DNA from: Gnetum montanum
Taxonomy: Eukaryota; Streptophyta; Gnetopsida; Gnetales; Gnetaceae
Length of the DNA: 64,000 nt
Assembly: GCA_015680685.1 (NCBI GenBank)
Contig: MNCI01013908.1
Span: 1,200,294 to 1,264,293 of the forward strand
Direction of reading: 5' to 3'
Below the pieces are notes generated by a model that did not search any database, was not told the DNA's origin, and worked only from the letters and a program-made list of their open reading frames with translations. Position numbers and translations under genes: made by a program. Positions within the stretch are counted from its first letter, which is position 1. Every line of letters starts with the position of its first letter. Of the stretch, positions 62,929 through 64,000 are shown piece after piece.

Positions 62929-64000
62929 TTGAATTTTTTAGGAATTTCCAACCTACCCCAATTGATGTTTTCAAGGTTAAGGCTTGGAAGTTGGTAGTGG
63001 ACTTTCTCTAGTGCATATATGCTTTCGATGTAAGCGCAAGTTATTTCCTCAGTTGGTTCCATGCACATTAGTGAGTTGCTCTCTAGATCAGCTATCAACC
63101 ACTAGGTGTCTTCTTGTCATGTGGCTGCTGCATACAAGTACTTTTGTATGTTAATGTCTTATGCACACCGGTTGCATGCAGGCAATGCTAAAATTTGCAC
63201 AACCCATAATCTCTGCATACAATTGCACCTTGTATCATTGTATGCAATGCATGGAACCTTCTTCTTCTTGATCTTCCCAAAAGTGTTTTCCTTAGATATT
63301 TCCAGGGAAAGATCGTAGATTCTTAGGCATGCATCTATAGTACTTATCCATGCCCTTCCCATTATTATTGGAAAGTCCCCTTTACTATTATTCACTTGTA
63401 TTACTAGGAAATCAGCTGGGTACAACCACCCACACACAATGGTGATGATTTCCTCCACCAGTCCCAAGGGAACAATGATGGACTAGTTGGCCAGCTCTAG
63501 GCAAATATTGCTCTTCCTTAATGGAGGCAGCTTCCAAGCTTTGTGCATTTCTTGTGATATTAAGTTGACTCCGGAACCTGAATCCAGAAGAGATTTCCAT
63601 GGCTCATTCCCAACAATTTGGAGTTATATTAGAGGGCTTCTAGGATCAGAGAATTTTTTGGGAAGGTGGCCAACCTTGATCCAGTTAGTAACAACATGTG
63701 TTAACATAACCGTATGCGTTGGGCTTGGTGTTTGGTTTGAAGGGAGCTTTGAAGGTTTATTTGATGGGGAGGCATTTAGAGGATCAACCACTTGTGGTTG
63801 TAATGGCTTGGTTAGACTATTCGTTTTGAAGAATGGTCTTTTCTTCATATAGTTTTTAGAACCAACAGCAGGTTGAGGATTCATAGCCCTTGTGGCATTA
63901 CGTTGTTGTGGTTGAGTAGGGAGTTCCCCTTGCATTGCTAGAGCGGGTGGTAATGGAGCTATTGGTGTGATAGCTGTAGATGGATTTGAAGGATGGTATG
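62929..64000 (-). pseudogene. Protease and 3' end of gag of element D (runs off the window)
   Basis: Read leftwards: QGELPTQPQQRNATRAMNPQ and MKKRPFFKTNSLTKPLQ (gag end), HTVMLTHVVTNWIKVGHLP, the protease active site SLLDSGSGVNLIS, EEIITIVCGWLYPADFLVIQ, DFPIIMGRAWISTIDACL, and the linker MEPTEEITCAYIESIYALEK with INWGRLEIPKKFKQEP ending at the deletion junction. Same order as in B and C. The active-site DSG is intact. Gag continues past 64000. Confidence 0.75.

Larger units (their letters stand above)
41144..64000 (-). mobile_element. Element D: deletion derivative of the B/C family, split by element 2
   Basis: Its 3' LTR (41144-41296 continued at 60207-60858) begins with TGATGAGTGG and ends with ACTCATCA. 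To the right come a polypurine tract, a 3' untranslated region, a stub of the integrase C-terminus, and then directly protease and gag on the minus strand, running off the window. RT, RNase H and most of integrase are missing. The other LTR is outside the window, so its target duplication (expected acatt, 41139-41143) cannot be checked. Confidence 0.82.

Noticed and set aside
1-64000. tRNA, rRNA or snRNA genes
   Set aside because: No cloverleaf boxes A/B with proper spacing and no rRNA core sequence were noticed on either strand; a covariance search was not possible.

Overview
This is repeat-dominated nuclear DNA from a plant. It is AT-rich and almost entirely built of old Ty3/gypsy LTR retrotransposons nested in one another. 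I see no intact host gene, no rRNA or tRNA gene, and nothing bacterial or plasmid-like. The very large elements (about 19 kb), plant TATA boxes, spliceosomal intron signals and transition-rich decay fit a large-genome seed plant. I cannot name the species.

Nesting, oldest first. Element C (+ strand; 5' LTR at 6118, pol to 41143, 3' part beyond the window) was hit in its gag by element B (- strand, 7335-36490, target duplication gttgg) and after its RNase H by element D (- strand, 41144 to beyond 64000). B, C and D are one family with LTRs of about 0.8-0.87 kb that start TGATGA and end TCATCA. Element 1 (+, 10002-29144, duplication gtaat) lies in the 3' untranslated part of B. Element 2 (+, 41297-60201, duplication atggt) lies in the LTR of D. 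A further LTR copy (5126-5989) lies just left of C. Positions 1-5125 hold only a small broken ORF (4031-4543, - strand) with a TATA box, plus microsatellites.

Elements 1 and 2 are two diverged copies of one giant family. The RT type, a second archaeal-type RNase H and the lack of a chromodomain point to the Tat branch. The order is LTR - leader - gag - protease - array I - antisense gene A - array II - RT - RNase H - second RNase H - integrase - array III - antisense gene B - polypurine tract - LTR. Both copies are dead, with many stops. The LTRs within each copy differ by roughly 10% over the first 200 or so bases.

The main discovery is antisense gene A, about 5 kb, on the opposite strand between protease and RT. 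In both copies it has a TATA box about 138 bp before the start codon, and about eight exons whose splice signals, phases and lengths match (exon 1 is 122 nt and exon 2 is 450 nt in both). It also has an acidic last exon. Exons 2-3 read as an FCP1/NLI-interacting-factor-type HAD phosphatase fold that has lost the catalytic aspartates in both copies, so it is apparently a captured host domain turned pseudoenzyme. The gene lies wholly within what looks like an intron of the sense transcript. Arrays I, II and III are short-repeat arrays sharing the core TTAAACTAGC/TAAAACTAGC. They sit at the sense/antisense boundaries. Palindromic GCTACGC...GCGTAGC repeats stud the LTRs and recur in one antisense intron.
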